Part shown: positions 1 through 4,884 of the stretch, one piece after another
Layout of the letters: each line of letters opens with the position of its first letter
Position numbering within the stretch: the first letter of the stretch is position 1
Assembly: GCA_023271515.1 (NCBI GenBank)
Contig: JALPXQ010000056.1
Location: 1-8,668 of the forward strand
DNA from: Dehalococcoidia bacterium
GTDB lineage: Bacteria > Chloroflexota > Dehalococcoidia > SZUA-161 > SpSt-899
Length of the DNA: 8,668 nucleotides
Reading direction: 5' to 3'
The notes under the pieces: generated by a model
The model's database searches: none
What the model was told of the DNA's origin: nothing
Seen by the model: the letters and a program-made list of their open reading frames with translations, nothing else
Program-made: the position numbers and the translations under genes

Positions 1-1
1 G

Positions 2-163
2 CTCATAAGTGGTCTTAGCGGCGGTTTCATCGGTTTTTTGCTTTGGCTCGGCACCACGATTTTTTACCTACGCCCTGTGCTCTTGGGTGTTTTCTTCTGC
101 TTTGAGGAGGTGCCTTTGCCCTTGTCTCGGGTAAGAAGGGTCACTCCCTTGAATTATGGATGA
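2..163 (+). CDS. C-terminal part of a membrane protein, cut by window edge, possibly frameshifted
   Basis: An open frame enters from the left edge and stops with TGA at 161-163, giving 53 residues. The first 34 are strongly hydrophobic (LISGLSGGFIGFLLWLGTTI, then a second segment LLGVFFCF). They resemble the last repeat of the membrane protein at 424-1152, whose C-terminus has the same plan (LVSGIGCFLTPVALIVF ... LLFTIGGILAL). In that family the second segment should run on into GGxxAL. Here GGAFALVSGKK is found in the next frame from position 106, so restoring one G near 103-105 would rejoin the two. The gene is therefore either a tandem paralogue with a frameshift or a sequencing slip. It is also possible that the visible stop is the true end. 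No function can be named. Confidence 0.4.
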   Translation, partial: LISGLSGGFIGFLLWLGTTIFYLRPVLLGVFFCFEEVPLPLSRVRRVTPLNYG

Positions 164-326
164 GGATATTTCGCCAAAAACGCTGGGTAAAGCATCTCAA
201 AAGAACCTTACCAGGGATTTCCCCAGCGGAACCCACGGGTACCGGTTGCGGGTCAATGATGAAGACGCTATCCGGATCGTTTGTGACATCTATTCCACCT
301 CGATCATAGTGACGGACTCTCCTTGA
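156..326 (+). CDS. Possible small protein, 56 residues, unknown
   Basis: An ATG at 156 overlaps the stop of the preceding frame (ATGGATGA arrangement) and opens a frame to TGA at 324-326. The product begins MDEDISPKTLGKASQKNL and ends with IRIVCDIYSTSIIVTDSP. It is soluble-looking, mixed acidic and basic, with a short beta-like hydrophobic tail. Amino-acid content is more protein-like here than in the other two frames over the same stretch. No clear ribosome binding site sits at proper distance (AGAAGGG lies about 16 nt upstream), so expression would depend on coupling to the upstream gene. I do not recognise the family. It could be chance or a fragment. Confidence 0.3.
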   Translation: MDEDISPKTLGKASQKNLTRDFPSGTHGYRLRVNDEDAIRIVCDIYSTSIIVTDSP

Positions 327-338
327 ATCCTCAAATGT

Positions 339-381
339 CTGGTGGCACGCTCTGTAATCTAATTGCCGAGCGTGTCACCAG
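339..381. repeat. 14-bp inverted repeat (hairpin or operator) upstream of the 424 gene
   Basis: Left arm CTGGTGGCACGCTC (339-352) and right arm GAGCGTGTCACCAG (368-381) are reverse complements except for one position, which would be a G-U pair in RNA. The spacer is 15 nt. No run of T follows on either strand, so it does not look like an intrinsic terminator. It ends about 29 nt before the ribosome binding site of the next gene, consistent with a leader hairpin or a protein-binding site. Which of these it is cannot be told from sequence. Confidence 0.65.
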
Positions 382-409
382 CTTTGAGCTGACATACATT
401 CGTTGGCGC

Positions 410-418
410 AAGGAGGGG
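410..418 (+). promoter_or_regulatory. Ribosome binding site fixing the start at 424
   Basis: AAGGAGGGG lies with its AGGAGG core 7 nt before ATG 424. A TTG at 403 is in the same frame, but the site lies downstream of it, so ATG 424 is the better start. Confidence 0.8.
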
Positions 419-423
419 ACATC

Positions 424-1152
424 ATGAGAAAGGCCAAGAGATTAGCGGCTATTGTGGGGGTTATCGGTGGGCTTTTGTGGTTTCTCAGCGCACTTCATTT
501 TCCCCCCCCCCAGTACTACCCCTTGGGACTCGGACCCCTACCACCTCAAATCTTGCCTCTGGGGATTCTCCTTTCCCTTATGGGAATTGTGGGAGGAATA
601 TTAGCCCTAGGCAGGCCAGCGGTAGGCGGGACATTGATGCTGGCAAGTGCCGTAGGCGGCTTTTTCGGTCCTTTTGCCCTGGCCTGGTTCTTCTGGGAGG
701 ATGTCTGGCGAGGGATAGCGCTTTCAACAGTAATGGAGCCCTTTCCTGGTTTCCCGGTTCTGATTGTCGGGGTAAGCGGTGCCCTTCTCCTGGTTACCTG
801 GAACAAACCCTCCAGAGCCAGAGTAGCGACTCTGGTTTTGGGGGTCGTCGCTGGATTTATCAGTGCTGAAGTTGCTCGAAGCGCAACGGCCCACATTGGG
901 GAAGAATTCATGGCTTTGGGGTTTCTTTTTTCCTTCATGGGAATCGCGGGAGGGCTATTAGCCCCGGCCAAACCGAGGGTAGCCTGGATGCTGATGCTGG
1001 TAAGTGGCATAGGCTGCTTTCTCACACCTGTTGCGCTTATTGTCTTTGAGGGGCCTGGTTGTTGGCCCGAAGCAAGTTTCTTTTTGGCTTATATTCTTGC
1101 CGGCCTTCTTTTCACTATAGGAGGCATTCTTGCCCTGACTGCCCACCGGTGA
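424..1152 (+). CDS. Polytopic membrane protein with an internal duplication, unknown function
   Basis: The product is 242 residues, starting at ATG 424 behind a strong ribosome binding site. It is almost wholly hydrophobic, with perhaps seven membrane spans. The first is at about residues 7-25, followed by a Pro/Tyr-rich loop at 26-45. Residues 46-95 and 165-212 are related repeats: each has LGxLxSxMGIxGGxLA, a short Pro/Arg loop, then MLxSxxGxFxxPxAL. Each repeat is followed by another hydrophobic stretch (110-125 and 218-238), so the protein looks like a duplicated four-span unit. The layout is reminiscent of small uncharacterised families of the DUF4064 kind, but I cannot assign it. The fragment at the left window edge looks like a paralogue, suggesting a tandem family. 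A run of ten C falls at codons 27-30 and could make the frame unstable. No catalytic motif is visible. Confidence 0.8.
   Translation: MRKAKRLAAIVGVIGGLLWFLSALHFPPPQYYPLGLGPLPPQILPLGILLSLMGIVGGILALGRPAVGGTLMLASAVGGFFGPFALAWFFWEDVWRGIALSTVMEPFPGFPVLIVGVSGALLLVTWNKPSRARVATLVLGVVAGFISAEVARSATAHIGEEFMALGFLFSFMGIAGGLLAPAKPRVAWMLMLVSGIGCFLTPVALIVFEGPGCWPEASFFLAYILAGLLFTIGGILALTAHR
502..511 (+). repeat. Run of ten C within the membrane-protein gene
   Basis: Ten consecutive C encode three prolines and the first base of the next codon (residues 27-30). Gain of one C would move translation into a frame that stops at about 869. Loss of one would move it into the remaining frame. Such tracts are slippage-prone and are also a common place for assembly errors. 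Confidence 0.9.
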
Positions 1153-1259
1153 GGTGCCTGCCGGGAATAGGGGTGATCCTTATGATCGGCCGATTGATGG
1201 TTGTCCTTATAGTGGCGAATACGAGGTTACGGGCCAATACCTCCTGATTTGACAGTTTT

Positions 1260-1268
1260 TGTTATAAT
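1260..1268 (+). promoter_or_regulatory. Extended -10 promoter for the small lipoprotein gene
   Basis: TGTTATAAT is a perfect extended -10 element (TGn plus TATAAT at 1263-1268). Transcription would begin near 1275 and give a leader of about 120 nt before ATG 1396. A TTGACA at 1249-1254 lies only 8 nt upstream of the -10, too close to act as its -35, so the extended -10 is the supporting evidence. The rest of 1153-1395 holds no gene and no terminator or known riboswitch that I can recognise. Confidence 0.55.
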
Positions 1269-1395
1269 GAGTGTAAGGGAAAATCCTGGTCGCCAATAAG
1301 TGAGGTGAGAGCCAGTGACGATAAGCTAAACGGTGTCGCGTGAGCTGCGAGTTCGTCCATACTCGCAAAAAAGAATAGAAACGGAGGAAGCACAG

Positions 1396-1644
1396 ATGAT
1401 CAAGAAAAAGCAACTCGGTGTTCTGCTGGCGGTAGTCTTAGCCGGTACAATGGTTGGCACGGCTGCGTGTCTCCAGCCTGCCGGGGGAGAACAACCATCA
1501 CCGCAGGTGGTTACCATGGCATGTGTGGTTGCCGTGGTGCCCAACTGGAGTGGGTTTGTTGACTATGCCGACGAATGGAACTTCGGTGGTGTTCTTGTAA
1601 CCACTTCAACCGAGGCCCTGGAGGCCAAGTTCATCGGTGCATAA
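1396..1644 (+). CDS. Small putative lipoprotein, 82 residues
   Basis: ATG 1396 follows GGAGGAAG at 7-8 nt, making it a better start than the in-frame GTG at 1333. The product opens with three lysines, a hydrophobic core (about residues 7-20) and then GTAAC with Cys25. This looks like a type II signal peptide, although Thr at -3 is not the usual Leu or Val of a lipobox. The mature part is only about 58 residues: a short Gly/Glu/Pro linker, a hydrophobic strand around 39-49 (VVTMACVVAVV), then an acidic and aromatic tail ending in GA. This may be a complete small envelope protein or the N-terminal remnant of a longer secreted one. It has its own promoter at 1260. No family recognised. Confidence 0.55.
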   Translation: MIKKKQLGVLLAVVLAGTMVGTAACLQPAGGEQPSPQVVTMACVVAVVPNWSGFVDYADEWNFGGVLVTTSTEALEAKFIGA

Positions 1645-1685
1645 CCAGGAGATCAATTCATACCCCTTTACTCAAAGACGAATGA

Positions 1686-2118
1686 ACGGAGGTTGTTCCT
1701 CTTGGGCCGGAGATTGAAGCTTTGCTCCAGCGATTTGAGGAGGTGCATCGGTTCCTGGTGCTAAAGCAGGCGGATGGACCGAAGAGTTTGAGTAAGAAAT
1801 TGAGAAAGCGTATCACACCATCCTCTGGCAGATATCTGCAAGGCTTGCGGAGCTAAAGGTCGCATGTGCGCGATTGGGACCTTTGAGAGATATATTCCAC
1901 CCGCTCATAGTTGCCAGTCAACTATAACAGGATAACTAACCCACAGTTCTCAAGCCAAGCGGGATGCTCACAAAGCAATTCGCGAGCGTGCCTCTGTCTT
2001 TTTTGAGGTGCTACATACCACGGAACGACCAAAGCGGGATCATTCTGTGACCTTGGAGAATGCTGCAACTATCTCTAATATCACAACAGCACCAACTAAT
2101 GAGAAGTCAAAAGCCTAA
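1686..2118 (+). pseudogene. Decayed coding region in several frames
   Basis: No intact gene is present here, but three adjoining open stretches have protein-like content. The first, 1686-1856, reads PEIEALLQRFEEVHRFLVL near its start. The second, 1796-1927 in another frame, reads EIEKAYHTILWQISARLAEL. The third, 1936-2118 in a third frame, reads QAKRDAHKAIRERASVFFEV and ends KSKA. None has a convincing start codon with a ribosome binding site. The simplest reading is one or two genes broken by frameshifts, next to other accessory DNA. The last 65 bases of the third stretch are shared with the MITE-like element at 2881. The original function is not recognisable. The evidence is reading-frame character only. 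Confidence 0.3.
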
Positions 2119-2129
2119 ATATGACCTCA
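2051..2129. repeat. Degenerate copy of the repeat core found at 2881-2982
   Basis: Bases 2053-2115 align with 2900-2969, with about eight substitutions and small gaps (GCTGCAAC.ATCTCTAA.ATCACAAC.GCACCAAC). The right-hand end, reverse-complemented, reads TGAGGTCA...GCTTTTGAC and matches the terminal repeat TGGGGTCA...CCTTTTGAC of the other copy. The left terminal repeat is not recognisable. In one frame the shared core is open in both copies (LExAATISxITTAPT pattern), and most of the substitutions fall at third codon positions. Confidence 0.6.
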
Positions 2130-2194
2130 CATTCCCTCTTAATCCAATGCGTAACCTTCTTGCAGTAACGCCATTATTGCCTTGAATGTAGACT

Positions 2195-2470
2195 TCAAAC
2201 ATGCTCTAGAATCCACTTCGAAATCAGCTTCCTGGAATCTATGTCCTCCAACTTCGCTTTGTTTTCAACTAAAGCTATCTGTTCACTAGATAGTCCCAGT
2301 AAATTATACAATTTCTTCAATTCCAGCTTTGATCTTAAGGTCGGGGAGAGTTCCATCTTTATGTCTTCCATTTCTTCCCAATAATCAAAGGTAGAATGAT
2401 TATCCCAGAAATCCTGTATCTGCCTTATTGACTCAAATTCTTCTGGAATCACATTTCTACTTTTTCCCAT
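2195..2470 (-). CDS. CopG/BrnA-family antitoxin
   Basis: The product is 91 residues, with a strong ribosome binding site (AGGAGG at 2480-2475) 4 nt before the ATG at 2470. Residues 8-40 carry the hallmark of the CopG-type antitoxins paired with BrnT-like toxins: IPEEFxS, then FWDxHSTxDYWEE and an acidic stretch. The C-terminal 20 residues (KLEDIDSRKLISKWILEHV) fit the helix-turn-helix-like end that in this family binds the operator, ending in the usual W-[IL]-x-E. Expected role: it binds and neutralises the toxin encoded just upstream and represses the shared promoter as a complex. It overlaps the toxin gene by 14 nt, so translation is probably coupled. The DNA is clearly more AT-rich than the metabolic genes to the right, suggesting acquisition by transfer. 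Confidence 0.75.
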   Translation of the reverse strand: MGKSRNVIPEEFESIRQIQDFWDNHSTFDYWEEMEDIKMELSPTLRSKLELKKLYNLLGLSSEQIALVENKAKLEDIDSRKLISKWILEHV

Positions 2471-2738
2471 ATCCCCTCCTTTCTCTGTAATCCATATCTC
2501 TGGCTGAAGTGATTAAAGCCTCATGGCCTTTCTTGTAGATAAAAACGACCAACATATATCGGCCACTGTCTGTTTGCCCGTAGGCATAATATAAATCTTC
2601 CCCTTTGTATCTGCCTTTCTGAGCCCTTCTATACCTGGGTTCATTGTAAAAGACCTCTTCCACCTCATCGGTGGTTACTTTGTGTTTTCGTTGTATCTTA
2701 TCTACAACTTCATCAAGCCATAGAATATCGTTTATTTC
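2457..2738 (-). CDS. BrnT-like toxin (RNase-type), start codon uncertain
   Basis: The frame is open from 2738 (just after a TAG at 2741-2739) to TAG at 2459-2457, 93 codons. The first 25 codons (INDILWLDEVVDKI, then KHKVTTDEVEEVF) match the usual N-terminus of this toxin family. They are followed by the central GEDLYYAYGQTDSGRYMLVVF strands and the C-terminal signature SARDMDYRERRGY, the BrnT-type SAR...ERR...Y motif. BrnT toxins are ribonucleases of the RelE-like fold that arrest translation. No ATG, GTG or TTG begins the full-length frame. The first ordinary start is GTG at 2663, which would remove the conserved N-terminus. Either a rare start is used (ATT at 2726 follows AGGA by about 10 nt) or the gene has lost its start and the toxin is disabled. 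Gene order, toxin then antitoxin, is normal for the family. Confidence 0.65.
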   Translation of the reverse strand, partial: EINDILWLDEVVDKIQRKHKVTTDEVEEVFYNEPRYRRAQKGRYKGEDLYYAYGQTDSGRYMLVVFIYKKGHEALITSARDMDYRERRGYGKK

Positions 2739-2777
2739 CTAAGCTATTATTCTACCATTCTTAGTCCGTAGACTCAT

Positions 2778-2805
2778 AGTATACCAGTACACCACTATAA
2801 GTCAA
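2778..2805 (-). promoter_or_regulatory. Promoter of the toxin-antitoxin operon
   Basis: On the minus strand TTGACT (2805-2800) and TATACT (2783-2778) are separated by 16 nt, and TGG before the -10 makes it an extended -10 as well. Transcription would start near 2771, about 33 nt before the toxin frame opens. ATAGT and ACTAT halves flank the spacer and -10 region, making a loose dyad that could be the antitoxin operator. Confidence 0.6.
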
Positions 2806-2880
2806 GAGCTTGTTGTACGCAGGCCCATCCGGGGATTCCATACCAAAAGCGTTCGGACATTAGGCAAGGGCAATATGAAA

Positions 2881-2982
2881 TGGGGTCAGCCCTTAACTTT
2901 GGACAGTGCTGCAACCATCTCTAAGATCACAACGGCACCAACAGATGAGGAGGAGAAAAGTCAAAAGGCAAGCCTGACCCCA
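2881..2982. mobile_element. 102-bp MITE-like element with imperfect terminal inverted repeats
   Basis: The ends TGGGGTCAGCCCTTAACTTT (2881-2900, continuing GGAC) and, reverse-complemented, TGGGGTCAGGCTTGCCTTTT (2982-2963, continuing GAC) agree at about 19 of 24 positions, and the outermost nine are identical. The interior is related to the degenerate copy at 2051-2129. From memory, outer ends of the form TGGGGTCAGG..TTG are frequent in small elements mobilised in trans by Y1 (REP-associated) transposases. No transposase and no target-site duplication is visible, so the class is inferred. A 56-codon frame (2875-3045) crosses the element, but I do not believe it is a gene. The remaining intergenic bases, 2806-2880 and 2983-3013, show nothing else I can support. 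Confidence 0.55.
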
Positions 2983-3013
2983 GAACCCCAGAACCACAGC
3001 GGATTTCGCTTCC

Positions 3014-3043
3014 TTGCATTTTTGCCCCATTTTGATTTAAACT
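3014..3043 (+). promoter_or_regulatory. Weak candidate promoter for the carboxyltransferase operon
   Basis: TTGCAT (3014-3019) and TAAACT (3038-3043) are 18 nt apart, about 40 nt before the first gene of the operon. Both match sigma-70 consensus only partly, but no better candidate lies between the MITE-like element and ATG 3083. Confidence 0.2.
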
Positions 3044-3082
3044 AGGTGTTAGCGCCAGAGCAATTTACCAAGGAGGAATTTG

Positions 3083-4636
3083 ATGAGCAGTGTCGCCGAC
3101 CGGTTAAGGGAGCTGGAGGAAAGACAGAGGAAAGAGAAAGCCCTGGGCGGGCCGGAGCGAATCAAAAAGCAGCATGACTCGGGCAAGTTAACCGCCCGCG
3201 AAAGGCTGGATATCCTTTTCGACCGCGGCAGTTTCCACGAGCTTGATATGTTTGTCCGCCATCGGGGGACCATGTTTGGCATGGATAAAACCGTTGTCCC
3301 GGCAGAGGGCGTTGTTACCGGATATGGTGCGGTTAACGGCCGGCAGGTGTGCGCCTTTTCCCAGGATTTTACCTCGATGGGAGGCTCGCTGGGAGAGATG
3401 CATGCCGAGAAAATATGCAAGGTCATGGATCTGGCCATGCGCATCGGGGTTCCCCTTATAGGCTTCAACGACTCCGGTGGGGCACGAATTCAGGAAGGAG
3501 TCGATGCCCTGCATGGATATGGCAGCATATTCTTCCGCAATTCCTGTGCTTCCGGCGTCATCCCTCAGATTTCGGCAATCATGGGCCCTACTGCTGGTGG
3601 TGCGGTCTACTCCCCGGCGATGACCGACTGGGTGTTCATGGTCAAAAAAACCAGCTATATGTTCATCACGGGGCCGGCGGTTATCAAGGAGGTTACTGGC
3701 GAAGAGATTAGCCATGAAAATCTGGGGGGGGCAATGACGCACGCCACCAGGAGTGGGGTCGCACACTTCGCCTGCGATAGTGATACCCAGGCAATCGAGA
3801 TGATCAGAGAGCTTCTAGGCTACCTACCTGCCAACAACATGGAGGATCCCCCCATCGTGGAAACCGGTGATGACCCCAATCGTATGCTTCCCGCTCTCGA
3901 CACCATAATCCCGGATGACCCTCGACAAGCCTATGACATGAGGGAGGTTATCTGCTCCATTGTGGATAACGGCGTGATTCTGGAGCCTCATTACCACTAC
4001 GCCCAGAATATAATTGTCTGCTTTGCCCGCCTCGCCGGCAGAACGGTGGGGATCATCGCCAATCAACCGAAGCATCTGGCGGGCTGCCTCGACGTCAACG
4101 CCTCCGATAAAGCGACGCGCTTTATCAGGTTCTGCGATGCCTTTAACATTCCCTTGCTCACCATCGCCGATGTCCCGGGTTACCTCCCCGGAGCCGATCA
4201 GGAGTGGTCGGGGATCATCCGACATGGAGCCAAGCTCCTCTGGTGCTATTCTGAGGCCACGGTTCCCAAGATCACGCTGATAACGCGCAAAAGTTACGGC
4301 GGCTCATACCTTGCCATGTGCAGTCGCGATCTCGGCGCTGACTTCGTCTTTGCCTGGCCTACTGCAGAGATCGCCGTCATGGGAGCAGAGGGCGCTGCGC
4401 CTATAATTTATAAGAGGGACATAGAGAAAGCCAGCGATCCCAGGGCAGCACTAGAAGAGAAACTGAAGGAATATCGGGATCTGCTGTATAATCCTTATAT
4501 TGCCGCCTCGCGGGGATATGTTGATGAGGTGATTCTGCCCCGGGATAGCCGCCGCATCATAACCGGCGCCCTCGAGCTGCTCTCGACCAAGCGGGAGGTG
4601 CGGCCACCGAAGAAGCACGGAAATATCCCGATGTAA
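3083..4636 (+). CDS. Acyl-CoA carboxyltransferase beta subunit (methylmalonyl-CoA carboxyltransferase 12S / MmdA / PccB type)
   Basis: The product is 517 residues, the normal length for the family. ATG 3083 is preferred over TTG 3080 because AGGAGG (3071-3076) is 6 nt upstream. It moves a carboxyl group between biotin and an acyl-CoA, probably methylmalonyl-CoA/propionyl-CoA, in the cytoplasm as a hexamer. Visible motifs: the N-terminal GKLTARERLDILFD (34-47); SGGARIQEG (131-139) and GPTAGGAVYSPAMTD (168-182) of the first crotonase-like half; DVPGYLPGADQEW (363-375), GIIRHGAKLL (377-386) and RKSYGGSYLAM (402-412) of the second; and the typical end KKHGNIPM. The stretch GGSYLAMCSRDLGAD and the residues after it resemble, as I recall them, the Propionibacterium transcarboxylase 12S subunit more than acetyl-CoA carboxylases. 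Its neighbours (a 5S-biotin protein, malate dehydrogenase, fumarase) support methylmalonyl-CoA as substrate. Alternatives are propionyl-CoA carboxylase beta or a decarboxylase alpha chain. Confidence 0.92.
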   Translation: MSSVADRLRELEERQRKEKALGGPERIKKQHDSGKLTARERLDILFDRGSFHELDMFVRHRGTMFGMDKTVVPAEGVVTGYGAVNGRQVCAFSQDFTSMGGSLGEMHAEKICKVMDLAMRIGVPLIGFNDSGGARIQEGVDALHGYGSIFFRNSCASGVIPQISAIMGPTAGGAVYSPAMTDWVFMVKKTSYMFITGPAVIKEVTGEEISHENLGGAMTHATRSGVAHFACDSDTQAIEMIRELLGYLPANNMEDPPIVETGDDPNRMLPALDTIIPDDPRQAYDMREVICSIVDNGVILEPHYHYAQNIIVCFARLAGRTVGIIANQPKHLAGCLDVNASDKATRFIRFCDAFNIPLLTIADVPGYLPGADQEWSGIIRHGAKLLWCYSEATVPKITLITRKSYGGSYLAMCSRDLGADFVFAWPTAEIAVMGAEGAAPIIYKRDIEKASDPRAALEEKLKEYRDLLYNPYIAASRGYVDEVILPRDSRRIITGALELLSTKREVRPPKKHGNIPM

Positions 4637-4644
4637 GTCCGCCG

Positions 4645-4884
4645 ATGAGAGACAGGAAAAAGATAGCGGCAATTATGGCTGCCATAGATGCCTACATGAC
4701 GGACGAAGGTGAAAGGGGCACGGGGGCCCTTAGCCCAAAGGCCGTGATGAGCTTGTGGCGGGTTTCCGGACGCCAGGAGATAATGCAGATGCGAGCCTTG
4801 TGGCAACGGAGAATAGTTCCTAGATGGGGGAATCATGAAGGGAATAGGAGACGGGTCGATCCTGGCGAAAGACTTAACCGCTGA
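4645..4884 (+). CDS. Small carboxyltransferase/decarboxylase accessory subunit (OadG/epsilon-like, soluble)
   Basis: The product is 79 residues, starting 8 nt after the stop of the carboxyltransferase gene. There is no ribosome binding site of its own, so it is probably translated by reinitiation. The N-terminal IAAIMAAIDAYMTDEGE resembles the conserved tail (xAAIxAAIxAY) of gamma/delta and epsilon subunits of oxaloacetate and methylmalonyl-CoA decarboxylases. The next segment, SLWRVSGRQEIMQMRALWQR, matches the W-[KR]-[LV]-[AS]-G-R pattern that often follows it. Unlike full gamma subunits it has no membrane helix. The expected role is to hold the carboxyltransferase and the biotin-bearing partner together. 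The last 50 nt overlap the next gene in another frame, so its final 16 residues may be unconserved. It could also be viewed as an uncharacterised small protein. The position between two carboxyltransferase genes is the best support. Confidence 0.6.
   Translation: MRDRKKIAAIMAAIDAYMTDEGERGTGALSPKAVMSLWRVSGRQEIMQMRALWQRRIVPRWGNHEGNRRRVDPGERLNR

Noticed and set aside
283..308. Similarity of TATTCCACCTCGATCATAGT (289 onward) to a stretch at 1893-1911
   Set aside because: About 17 of 20 bases match but flanks do not. A match this short can arise by chance.
546..1025. Antisense frame of 159 codons opposite the membrane-protein gene
   Set aside because: Low-complexity Pro/Arg/Thr content mirrors the hydrophobic sense protein. 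There are no motifs of its own.
1185..1194. Perfect palindrome ATCGGCCGAT after the membrane-protein gene
   Set aside because: It is only 10 bp with no loop and no T run, so it is neither a terminator nor clearly an operator.
1249..1268. TTGACA followed by TATAAT as a complete sigma-70 promoter
   Set aside because: The spacing is 8 nt instead of about 17, so the TTGACA cannot serve as the -35 of this -10. Only the extended -10 is claimed.
2875..3045. 56-codon frame crossing the MITE-like element
   Set aside because: It starts outside and ends outside the repeat, has a weak ribosome binding site, and its tail is untypical of a protein.
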